Source of the DNA: Bryobacteraceae bacterium
GTDB taxonomy: Bacteria; Acidobacteriota; Terriglobia; Bryobacterales; Bryobacteraceae
Assembly (NCBI GenBank): GCA_030039005.1
Contig: JASHQT010000534.1
Coordinates: 1-13,084 of the forward strand
Direction: 5' to 3'
Length of the DNA stretch: 13,084 bases
The notes under the pieces were generated by a model. The model ran no database searches. It was not told the origin of the DNA and worked only from the letters and a program-made list of their open reading frames with translations. Each line of letters opens with the position of its first letter. Within the stretch, counting starts at the first letter, position 1. The translations under genes and the position numbers were made by a program. Positions 7,049 through 13,084 of the stretch are shown here, one piece after another.

Positions 7049-7306
7049 ATGCACATTACGAATCTTCGTAAAGTCGGCGGATCGGTGATGCTGGCGGTCC
7101 CGCCCGCGGTGCTGGATATATTGCGGCTCCGGCCCGGCGCGAAGGTCGGCCTCACTGTGCGGGGTGGGAGGCTGGTAGTCGAGTCGCAGCAGCGGCCGCG
7201 CTATACACTTGATGAACTGCTAGCCCAGTGCAATCGGAAGGTGCGACGGAATCGGCGGGAGCGCGAGTGGTTGAGTGGTGCGCGGGCGGGGCGGGAGCTG
7301 ATTTGA
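7049..7306 (+). CDS. mazE: MazE/AbrB-family antitoxin
   Basis: An 85-aa antitoxin. Residues 1-48 form the swapped-hairpin AbrB DNA-binding fold: ITNLRKVGGSVMLAVPPAVL, then LRPGAKVGLTVRGGRLVVE. The C-terminus (YTLDELLAQC ... REWLSGARAGREL) is the extended toxin-binding tail, in which the W and GREL end are typical. It would neutralise the downstream MazF and repress the operon from the inverted repeat at 7014-7031. A good Shine-Dalgarno (AGAGGGA) precedes the ATG. Its TGA overlaps the mazF ATG by one base. The tail is unusually basic in the middle (KVRRNRRERE), where many homologues are more acidic. Confidence 0.93.
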   Translation: MHITNLRKVGGSVMLAVPPAVLDILRLRPGAKVGLTVRGGRLVVESQQRPRYTLDELLAQCNRKVRRNRREREWLSGARAGRELI

Positions 7307-7638
7307 TGAAGCGCGGCGAGATTTGGCTGGTGGCGCTCGATCCTACGCAGGGGCACGAGCAGAAGGGGCGCTGGCCGGTCCTGATTGTTTCGCCCGAAGC
7401 TTTCAATCGCGTCACGAAGGTTCCTGTAGTTGTGCCGATCACAAGCGGCGGGAGTTTTGCGCGAACGGCTGGATTTGCGGTGACGCTGACCGGCGCAGGC
7501 ACAAAGACAACCGGCGTCGTCCGCTGCGATCAACCACGTGCTCTCGACCTTGGAGCGCGCGGAGGCAAGAAACTGGAGAGCGTTCCCGATGCGGTCGTGG
7601 AGGAGGTGCTGGCGAGGCTCGCGCCGATTTTCGAATAA
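7306..7638 (+). CDS. mazF: MazF/PemK-family mRNA interferase toxin
   Basis: A 110-aa protein of normal MazF length. Diagnostic blocks are MKRGEIWLVALDPTQGHEQ, GRWPVLIVSPEAFN, VVVPITSG and GVVRCDQPRALDL, forming the SH3-like barrel that cleaves single-stranded RNA at short sequence motifs. E5 and the R in RGEIW, and the GHEQKGRWP loop, lie where the family contacts RNA. The ATG at 7306 overlaps the antitoxin stop (TGATG) with a GGGAG Shine-Dalgarno inside mazE, giving tight coupling. An open frame extends upstream to 7228, but that part is a shadow of mazE. Only 17 bp separate it from the amidase gene, so read-through transcription is likely. Confidence 0.94.
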   Translation: MKRGEIWLVALDPTQGHEQKGRWPVLIVSPEAFNRVTKVPVVVPITSGGSFARTAGFAVTLTGAGTKTTGVVRCDQPRALDLGARGGKKLESVPDAVVEEVLARLAPIFE

Positions 7639-7640
7639 AC

Positions 7641-7656
7641 TGGCTGCGAGCAGCCA
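7641..7656 (+). promoter_or_regulatory. Hairpin covering the amidase start codon
   Basis: TGGCTG, loop CGAG, CAGCCA: a perfect 6-bp stem filling the mazF-amidase gap, with its last base being the A of the amidase ATG. No Shine-Dalgarno is seen upstream of this start. In RNA the stem would sit exactly where ribosomes load, so it may dampen re-initiation after mazF. No T-tract follows, so it is not a terminator. Role inferred. Confidence 0.4.
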
Positions 7657-9089
7657 TGAACCGAAGAACGTTTCTGCAAGCGAGTCTCGGAGCGGTCGCA
7701 TGTGCGGCGTTCGCGGATACGTCCGATCTGGCGGGGCTGACGGTCAAGAAAGCTTCTGAGCTGCTGCGCGCGAAGAAGGTATCGGCCGTGGAATTGACGC
7801 GCGCGTGCCTGGCTCGCACCCAGAAGCTGCAGCCCGTGCTGAACGCCTACATCACGGTGACGGGCGAGCAGGCACTGGCCGAGGCGCGGAAGGCCGATGA
7901 GGATTTGCATCAGGGCCGGTGGCGCGGGCCGTTCCACGGCATCCCGATCGCGCTGAAGGACAACATCGATACGGCGGGCGTGCGCACCACGGGCGCGAGC
8001 CAATTGTTTAAGGATCGCGTTCCTTCCCAGGATGCCGAAGTGGCGCGGCGGTTGAAGAACGCCGGGGCGATTCTACTGGGAAAACTGAACCTGCATGAGT
8101 TCGCGTACGGCGGCACTTCGGCGGTTACGTATTTCGGGCCGGTACACAATCCCTGGGATCCGGCGCTCACGCCCGGCGGATCATCGGGAGGGCCGGGCGC
8201 AGCGGTTGCGGCGGATATGTGCTTCGCCTCCGTCGGTACCGACACGGCGGGTTCGGTGCGGATTCCCGCTTCGTATTGCGGGATCGTCGGGCTGATGCCC
8301 ACGTACGGCCGCGTGAGCATCCGGGGCATCATTCCGCTGGCGTGGTCGCTCGATCACGCCGGGCCGATGTGCAAGAGCGTGGAGGACACGGCGATCATGC
8401 TGAACGTGATCGCGGGCTATGATGCCGAAGACACGACTACGGTGAACGTGCCGGTTCCCGACTACGTGCGCGCTCTTCGCGATCCAGTTTCCAAGCTGCG
8501 CCTAGGCCTGCCGCGTAAGCCATACTTTGACAATCTGAATTCGGACGTGGGAAAAGCGATCGACGCCGCGATTGGTGTTCTGACGAAGCTAACGGCGGGA
8601 ATGCGAGACGTCACGCTTCCACTGGCGCCCGATGCCGGGCCGATCATCGCGGTAGAACCATACGCATATCACGCGCAGTGGATCACGAAGACGCCGGAGT
8701 TGTACGACGCGCCGGTGCGGGCGGCCATCCAGCGCGGGGCGCAGGTGAAGCCCGATGTTTACGCGCGCGCGTTGCGCGATCTGGCGCAGGTGCGGCGTGA
8801 CATCGAAAAGGCGTTCGCCAACGTGGATCTGCTGGTGTTCCCGACGATGGCCGATCCGCCTTTCAAAATCGGGGAGGGACTCAAGCGCAATGTGAGCGCG
8901 CGGAATACGCTGCCGTTTGACGAATACGGCATTCCGGTGATCTCGATCCCCTGCGGATTCACCGGTGCGGGCCTTCCCGTTGGACTGCAGATCGCGGGAC
9001 CGCATTGGTCCGAGCCGGTGATTCTTGCGCTGGCGCACGCTTACGAGCAGGCCACCGCGTGGCACACGCGAAGACCTAATCTGGGATAG
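7656..9089 (+). CDS. Amidase-signature family hydrolase with Tat signal
   Basis: A 477-aa protein, full length for the family. The N-terminus MNRRTFLQASLGAVACAAF is a twin-arginine (Tat) signal, so export of a folded enzyme is predicted. The amidase-signature core has the Ser-cisSer-Lys triad: K101 in PIALKDNID, S176 in TPGGSSGGPGAA, and S200 in GTDTAGSVRIPAS, with the 24-residue spacing seen in fatty acid amide hydrolase. It also has HEFAYGG and CGIVGLMPTYGRVS. It hydrolyses an amide bond of unknown substrate; it is not the GatA subunit in context, since gatB and gatC are absent and it is exported. It sits 17 bp after mazF and 40 bp before the oxidase start. The second Gly-rich position has Pro (SSGGPG) where Ser, Glu or Ala is more usual. 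Confidence 0.93.
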   Translation: MNRRTFLQASLGAVACAAFADTSDLAGLTVKKASELLRAKKVSAVELTRACLARTQKLQPVLNAYITVTGEQALAEARKADEDLHQGRWRGPFHGIPIALKDNIDTAGVRTTGASQLFKDRVPSQDAEVARRLKNAGAILLGKLNLHEFAYGGTSAVTYFGPVHNPWDPALTPGGSSGGPGAAVAADMCFASVGTDTAGSVRIPASYCGIVGLMPTYGRVSIRGIIPLAWSLDHAGPMCKSVEDTAIMLNVIAGYDAEDTTTVNVPVPDYVRALRDPVSKLRLGLPRKPYFDNLNSDVGKAIDAAIGVLTKLTAGMRDVTLPLAPDAGPIIAVEPYAYHAQWITKTPELYDAPVRAAIQRGAQVKPDVYARALRDLAQVRRDIEKAFANVDLLVFPTMADPPFKIGEGLKRNVSARNTLPFDEYGIPVISIPCGFTGAGLPVGLQIAGPHWSEPVILALAHAYEQATAWHTRRPNLG

Positions 9090-9129
9090 CGCGATCCGCG
9101 GTCAACCCGATACCATGGACGTGTCTGTT

Positions 9130-10560
9130 ATGCAAAGACGCGATTTTCTCAAGATCGCCGGTCTCGCCGCCGCGGGCACACCGCTGCTCGCGCAGCAGCC
9201 GGCCTCGTTTCTCGCCCCCGCGGCTTCGGCGGACGTGGCGAAGACGGAATTCACGCTCGAGATTGCGCCCATCACGCTGGAGCTTGCGCCGAATCGAATC
9301 CTGAGCACGATCGGGTACAACGGCACGTCGCCCGGTCCGCTGCTGCGCATGAAGGATGGCGTGCCGGTGACGGTGAACGTGGTCAATAAGACAGATGTTC
9401 CCGAATATGTTCATTTTCACGGATTGCTGATTCCGGCTGAGGTGGACGGATCCGAGGAAGAGGGCACGCCGGTGGTGCCGCCGCACGGGAGCCGCAGCTA
9501 CCGCTTCACGCCGACTCCGGCGGGCACGCGCTGGTATCACACGCACACGATGGCGATGGACGACCTGCATCGCGGCAGCTTCACGGGCATGTTCGGCTTC
9601 CTGGTGATCGAGGGCGCGAGCAATCCCGGCAATTTCGATCAGGAGCATTATCTGGCTCTGCGCGATTGGGAGCCGTATTTCACCAGTACACCGATGGATA
9701 CCGACGATCTGGACCCGACGGGAGCGCAGCCCGAAAAGCCTGCGGTGCTGGACACGCGGCAACCAGGGATCGAAGTGGCGGCGGACATTTTTTCGATCAA
9801 CGATAAGGCGCTGGGCGCGGGCGAGCCCATTCGTGTGAGCGCGGGACAGCGCGTATTGTTCCATGTGCTGAACGCGAGCGCGATCGAGATCCGACACCTG
9901 GCGCTGCCGGGGCACAAGTTCAACGTGGTCGCGCTGGATGGAAATCCGGTGCCCACGCCCGCGGCCGTGGATGTGTTGATGATCGGGCCGGGCGAGCGCG
10001 TGGATGCCTTCGTCGAGATGAATCAGCCGGGCGTGTGGATCATGGGCGCGCCCGAGGATATGGTGCGCGAAGGCGGGCTGGGCGTGGTGATCGAATACGC
10101 CAATCAACATCGCACGCCGCAGTGGATGGCGCCCGCGAAAACGGCCTGGGATTACACGGTGTTCGGGAAGCCCGCGGCAGGGCCCGCGCCCACGGAGAAG
10201 CTGGACATGATTTTCGAGAAAATTCCGCGCGGCGCGGGACAATTCAACAGCTTTACGGTGAACGGAAAATCGTATCCGCACGAGCAGGAGTTTTTGCTGA
10301 AGAAGGGCACGCGCTACCGGCTGACGTTTCACAATCGCACGGACGATTCGCATCCGCTGCATGTGCACCGGCATCAGCTCGAGATCACGGAGATCTACGG
10401 CAAGACAACAGGCGGGATCGTCAAGGACACCGTGGTGGTGCCGACGTACGGCCGCGCGAGCGTGGATTTCACGGCCGACCAGCCGGGCGACACGCTGTTT
10501 CATTGCCACATCCAGCAGCACATGGATTATGGGTTCAAGGCGCTGTTGCGCTACGCGTGA
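9130..10560 (+). CDS. Multicopper oxidase, laccase-like, with Tat signal
   Basis: A 476-aa protein. MQRRDFLKIAGLAAAG is a twin-arginine signal, followed by three cupredoxin domains. All four copper motifs are present: VHFHG (H95, H97), WYHTHT (H137, H139), HPLHVH (H408, H411, H413) and HCHIQQH (H458, C459, H460, H464). These make the type-1 site and the trinuclear type-2/3 cluster that reduces oxygen to water while oxidising a phenol, metal ion or other donor. The residue ten after the Cys is Phe (F469), where CotA- and CueO-like enzymes have Met; there is no long Met-rich insert of the CueO kind. ATG 9130 puts the RR pair right at the N-terminus; ATG 9115, five codons earlier, is also possible. 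The TGA overlaps the GTG start of the acetyltransferase. Substrate unknown. Confidence 0.94.
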   Translation: MQRRDFLKIAGLAAAGTPLLAQQPASFLAPAASADVAKTEFTLEIAPITLELAPNRILSTIGYNGTSPGPLLRMKDGVPVTVNVVNKTDVPEYVHFHGLLIPAEVDGSEEEGTPVVPPHGSRSYRFTPTPAGTRWYHTHTMAMDDLHRGSFTGMFGFLVIEGASNPGNFDQEHYLALRDWEPYFTSTPMDTDDLDPTGAQPEKPAVLDTRQPGIEVAADIFSINDKALGAGEPIRVSAGQRVLFHVLNASAIEIRHLALPGHKFNVVALDGNPVPTPAAVDVLMIGPGERVDAFVEMNQPGVWIMGAPEDMVREGGLGVVIEYANQHRTPQWMAPAKTAWDYTVFGKPAAGPAPTEKLDMIFEKIPRGAGQFNSFTVNGKSYPHEQEFLLKKGTRYRLTFHNRTDDSHPLHVHRHQLEITEIYGKTTGGIVKDTVVVPTYGRASVDFTADQPGDTLFHCHIQQHMDYGFKALLRYA

Positions 10561-11069
10561 GCGAAGTGGATCCGATTATTCGGTTGGAGATGGACGGCGA
10601 GCGCGCCGCCATCCACGCGGTGAACAGCGCGGCGTTTGCGCGTGCGGACGAAGCCGACTTGGTGGACAAGTTGCGCGCGGAGGATGCGGTGCTGGCGTCG
10701 ATTGTGGCGGAGCTTGATGGACGCGTTGTGGGGCATGTTCTGTTCAGCCGCATGTTCATCGAAACGGCGGACGGGCGAGTTTCGGCTGTTGCGCTCGCGC
10801 CTGTGGCAGTGCTGCCTCCGTATCAGCGGCAGGGCATCGGCGGGAAGCTCATCCGGCATGGGCTGGAGCTGCTGCGGCAGAAAGACGAACGGATCGCGAT
10901 CGTACTGGGATGGCCCGAATATTACCCGCGCTTCGGATTCTCGGTGGAGAAAGCAGCGGCGCTCGAAAGTCCGTTTCCGCGCGAGGCGTACATGGCGCTG
11001 GAGCTCAGCCCAGGCGCGCTTTATGGCGTTCGCGGAAAAGTGAGGTACGCGGCGGCGTTCGGGCTGTGA
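10557..11069 (+). CDS. GNAT family N-acetyltransferase (YhbS-like)
   Basis: A 170-aa protein. It starts with strand IIRLE and the helix AAIHAVNSAAF, then DEADLVDKLR. The acetyl-CoA motif is VAVLPPYQRQGIGGKLI (Q90, G93, G95), and the YhbS-type signature LGWPEYYPRFGF follows at 118-129. It transfers an acetyl group from acetyl-CoA to an unknown amine. The GTG start at 10557 overlaps the oxidase stop as GTGA; it is preferred over ATG 10590 because the first beta strand (IIRLE) lies before that ATG. The overlap shows translational coupling to the oxidase, although this enzyme is cytoplasmic and the oxidase is exported. No functional link is evident. Confidence 0.9.
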   Translation: MSEVDPIIRLEMDGERAAIHAVNSAAFARADEADLVDKLRAEDAVLASIVAELDGRVVGHVLFSRMFIETADGRVSAVALAPVAVLPPYQRQGIGGKLIRHGLELLRQKDERIAIVLGWPEYYPRFGFSVEKAAALESPFPREAYMALELSPGALYGVRGKVRYAAAFGL

Positions 11070-11094
11070 GGTAACGGCGCGGTAGCCTGGAAAC

Positions 11095-12822
11095 ATGCCC
11101 ACCGCCGCGACTCAACTTCTCACCGCGCTCGCCGAAGCTGGAGTTTCGTATATTTTCGCGAACCTCGGCACGGACCATCCGCCGATTCTGGAAGGCTTGG
11201 CCGAGGCGCGGGCGGAAGGGCGATGCGCTCCGCAATTAATCACTTGCCCGCACGAGATGGTAGCGCTGACCGCGGCGCATGGATACGCGCAGGCCACGGG
11301 GCGCGCGCAAGCGGTACTGGTGCATGTGGATTGCGGAACGCAATCGCTCGCGGGCGCGGTGCACAATGCGGCCAAAGGGCGCGTGCCGGCGTTTATTTTC
11401 GCGGGACTTTCGCCGTTCACGCAGGAAGGCGAGCTGCGCGGCAGCCGCAACGAGTGGGTGCATTGGGTGCAGGACGTGCAGGATCAGCGCGGGATCGTGC
11501 GCGGGTACGTAAAGTACGAGAACGAAATCCGCACGGGCCGCAACATCCAGCAGATGGTACGCCGCGCGCTGCAGATCGCGCAAAGCGATCCGAAGGGTCC
11601 CGTGTACTTGACGGCGTCGCGCGAGGTGCTGGAGGAAGAGGTGCCCACGATCACACCGTTGGATGCGCAGTTTTGGCGGCCGCTGGCGCCGGGGGCGATC
11701 GATCCCGAAGCCGCGCGGCAGATTGCGGAGGATCTCATTGCGGCGCGACGGCCGCTCGCGATCAGCACGTATTTGGGCAGAAATCCCCAGGCCGTGGCGG
11801 AACTCGAGAAGCTGTGTCACGCGCTGGGCGTCGGTGTCTGGACGTCGATTCCGACGTACCTGGATTTTCCGGCGGATGATCCGTTGTATCTAGGCAATCA
11901 GGTAAACGCGCCCGAGCCGAACGCCGCGCTAGCAGAGGCTGACGTGGTGCTAGTGTTCGACAGCGACGTGCCGTGGATTCCGGCCGTGAGCCAGCCGCGC
12001 GCGGGCGCGAAGATTTATCACATCGACGTGGATCCACTGAAAGAGCAGATGCCGCTGTGGTATTTTCCCATCCAGCATTCGTTGCGCGCCGATGCAGCCA
12101 CGGCGCTGAAGCAGATCAATGCGCAGGTTGCCTCGGCGCAGGCGAAGGGAACAATCGATGCCGCGCGGGTGGAGGCCCGGCGCGCGTTTTATGGCGCGAT
12201 GCATGAGACGCGCATGCAGGATCTCGCTGCGCGCGAGGCTCCGCGCAAAGACGCGATTACGCCGGAATATTTGACGGCGCGGGTGCGCGAGCATCTGCCG
12301 CCGGACGCGCTGGTGCTGAACGAAGGCATCACCAACCACAGCACGATCGCCGATCATATTCGCGCGAATCGTCCCGGCAGCTTGTTTGCAGCCGCCGGCG
12401 GGTCGATCGGATGGAGCACGGGCGCGGCGGTGGGAATCAAGCTCGCGCATCCAGACAAAACCGTGGTGGCTCTCACGGGTGATGGCTCGTACATGGAGTC
12501 GATTCCGTCGGCGGGGCATTGGATGGCGCGGCGTTACAAGACGCCTTTCGTGCAGGTGGTGTACAACAATCGCGGCTGGAAGGCGCCGAAGATGTCGACG
12601 CTGGCGATCCATCCGGAGGGGTTCGCGAGCAAGTCGCGCGATATCGGCACTGCGTTCGATCCGCCGCCGGATTACTCTGGGATTGCAGCGGCCGCTGGAG
12701 GCGCGTTCGCGGCGATCGTGCGCGAACCGGGCGATCTGGACGCCGCGCTCGATCAAGCGTTTCGCGTGGTCCGAGAGGAGCAGCGCTGTGCGGTGTTGGA
12801 TGTATGGCTGCCGGGATTTTAG
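11095..12822 (+). CDS. Thiamine-diphosphate-dependent enzyme, acetolactate-synthase-like, substrate unknown
   Basis: A 575-aa protein with the three-domain POX/IlvB layout: Pyr domain (1-180), central domain (200-350) and PP domain (385-570). The catalytic Glu of the Pyr domain is E54 in CPHEMVALTAAHG. The ThDP/Mg motif is GDGS (462-465) ending with NN at 491-492 (GDG-X26-NN). The central domain ends with AKIYHIDVDPLK, typical of the family. In place of the usual GxPG start it reads FANLGTDHPPI, and at 78-82 it reads HVDCGTQ instead of the usual GPG; these mark it as an uncharacterised subfamily and not a true acetolactate synthase. No ilvN or other Ile/Val genes are adjacent. It lies 25 bp after the GNAT gene, probably cotranscribed, with only a weak Shine-Dalgarno (TGGA). 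Decarboxylation or ligation of a 2-oxo acid is the likely chemistry. Confidence 0.9.
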   Translation: MPTAATQLLTALAEAGVSYIFANLGTDHPPILEGLAEARAEGRCAPQLITCPHEMVALTAAHGYAQATGRAQAVLVHVDCGTQSLAGAVHNAAKGRVPAFIFAGLSPFTQEGELRGSRNEWVHWVQDVQDQRGIVRGYVKYENEIRTGRNIQQMVRRALQIAQSDPKGPVYLTASREVLEEEVPTITPLDAQFWRPLAPGAIDPEAARQIAEDLIAARRPLAISTYLGRNPQAVAELEKLCHALGVGVWTSIPTYLDFPADDPLYLGNQVNAPEPNAALAEADVVLVFDSDVPWIPAVSQPRAGAKIYHIDVDPLKEQMPLWYFPIQHSLRADAATALKQINAQVASAQAKGTIDAARVEARRAFYGAMHETRMQDLAAREAPRKDAITPEYLTARVREHLPPDALVLNEGITNHSTIADHIRANRPGSLFAAAGGSIGWSTGAAVGIKLAHPDKTVVALTGDGSYMESIPSAGHWMARRYKTPFVQVVYNNRGWKAPKMSTLAIHPEGFASKSRDIGTAFDPPPDYSGIAAAAGGAFAAIVREPGDLDAALDQAFRVVREEQRCAVLDVWLPGF

Positions 12823-12835
12823 AAGCGCTTACGCT

Positions 12836-13084
12836 CTATTTCTTGTGACCGTGTGAATGGCCACCGCCGCCGGAATGGCCGTGCCCACCGCCCGAGTGTC
12901 CACCCCCGCCCCCGCCAAAGCCGCGCGACGATTTTGGCGCCGAGAAGTGAGACGAGGAGGAGTGGGACGAAAAGTGTTCGCTCGAACCTCGCGGCTCAGA
13001 GGAGCGGAAGGAACGCGCAGTCTGTTCGGAGCCTCCGCGCGCGGCTTGCCTGCTGTAATCTTGAGCGCCGGAATTGCGGAATGA
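12836..13084 (-). CDS. C-terminus of a Ser/Gly/His-rich protein, possibly DUF3300-like (partial)
   Basis: On the minus strand an open frame enters at the right edge and runs 82 codons to TAG at 12838-12836. It encodes a low-complexity tail: Ser-rich with scattered Arg and Glu first (SFRSSEPRGSSEHFSSHS), then SHFSAPKSSRGFGGGGGG, then repeated HSGGG and HGHSGGGG units, ending HSHGHKK. Such Phe-Ser-Gly tails followed by Gly/His repeats are common at the C-termini of secreted proteins with DUF3300 in Acidobacteriota and Proteobacteria; the domain itself lies outside the window, so that is a guess. The His density suggests metal binding. It converges on the thiamine-diphosphate enzyme with a 13-bp gap. 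The plus-strand open frame over the same bases (12857-13084) gives an unstructured basic sequence and is a shadow. Confidence 0.75.
   Translation of the reverse strand, partial: SFRNSGAQDYSRQAARGGSEQTARSFRSSEPRGSSEHFSSHSSSSHFSAPKSSRGFGGGGGGHSGGGHGHSGGGGHSHGHKK

Noticed and set aside
9076..10521. 481-codon open frame on the minus strand
   Set aside because: Antisense to the multicopper oxidase, Arg/His-rich, no recognisable domain; the copper motifs prove the plus strand is coding.
10035..10556. Upstream extension of the acetyltransferase frame
   Set aside because: This part overlaps the oxidase in another frame and reads as low-complexity sequence; the GNAT domain begins at the GTG at 10557.
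12824..12835. AGCG-CTTA-CGCT hairpin between the convergent stops as a terminator
   Set aside because: Only four base pairs and no proper T-run on either strand; too weak to call.
12857..13084. Plus-strand open frame at the right edge
   Set aside because: The minus strand carries an ordered Ser/Gly/His repeat tail over the same bases, while this frame is a basic, unpatterned sequence.

Overview
The window is a high-GC stretch (about 70-75% in lines I counted inside the main genes). It has no RNA genes, CRISPR arrays or recognisable insertion sequences. Gene content (DUF4159, large VWA proteins and BatA in one operon, Tat-exported amidase and multicopper oxidase, MazEF, a Gly/His-rich secreted-type protein) suggests an Acidobacteriota soil bacterium, perhaps of the Solibacter/Bryobacter kind. 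This is inferred from family composition; no marker gene is present.

Minus-strand half (1-6884), read from right to left: a DUF4159 protein (6884-6096), a 771-aa membrane VWA protein (6030-3715) and a 670-aa BatA-type VWA protein (3714-1702) form a tight operon of the Bat/aerotolerance type. Another membrane protein starts at 152 and runs off the window, and is probably the next member of the same operon. Between BatA and that protein sits a lower-GC block (about 47-53% in sampled lines) with a small orphan DUF433 antitoxin-like gene (1636-1409) and an AbiTii/HEPN-like abortive-infection protein (about 1328-299). The AbiTii gene is broken by one clear and one probable single-base frameshift. 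This looks like a defence or toxin-antitoxin cassette inserted into a housekeeping operon.

Plus-strand half (7049-12822): a MazE/MazF toxin-antitoxin pair starts behind a perfect GTTATA-N6-TATAAC inverted repeat. It is followed at close spacing by a Tat-signal amidase-signature hydrolase, a Tat-signal three-domain multicopper oxidase with Phe at the type-1 copper axial position, a YhbS-like GNAT acetyltransferase overlapping the oxidase stop, and an IlvB-like thiamine-diphosphate enzyme of unknown substrate. Spacings of -4 to about 40 nt suggest one transcription unit, but no common pathway is evident. At the right edge a convergent minus-strand gene contributes only its C-terminus, a Ser/Gly/His-rich tail ending at 12836.

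The two halves diverge from the 164-bp gap 6885-7048. The most interesting points are the DUF433-AbiTii cassette inside the Bat operon, the triple ATGACTCAC repeat that creates a 20-codon coupled mini-ORF between DUF4159 and VWA, the start-codon hairpin before the amidase, and the laccase-like Phe axial position of the oxidase.
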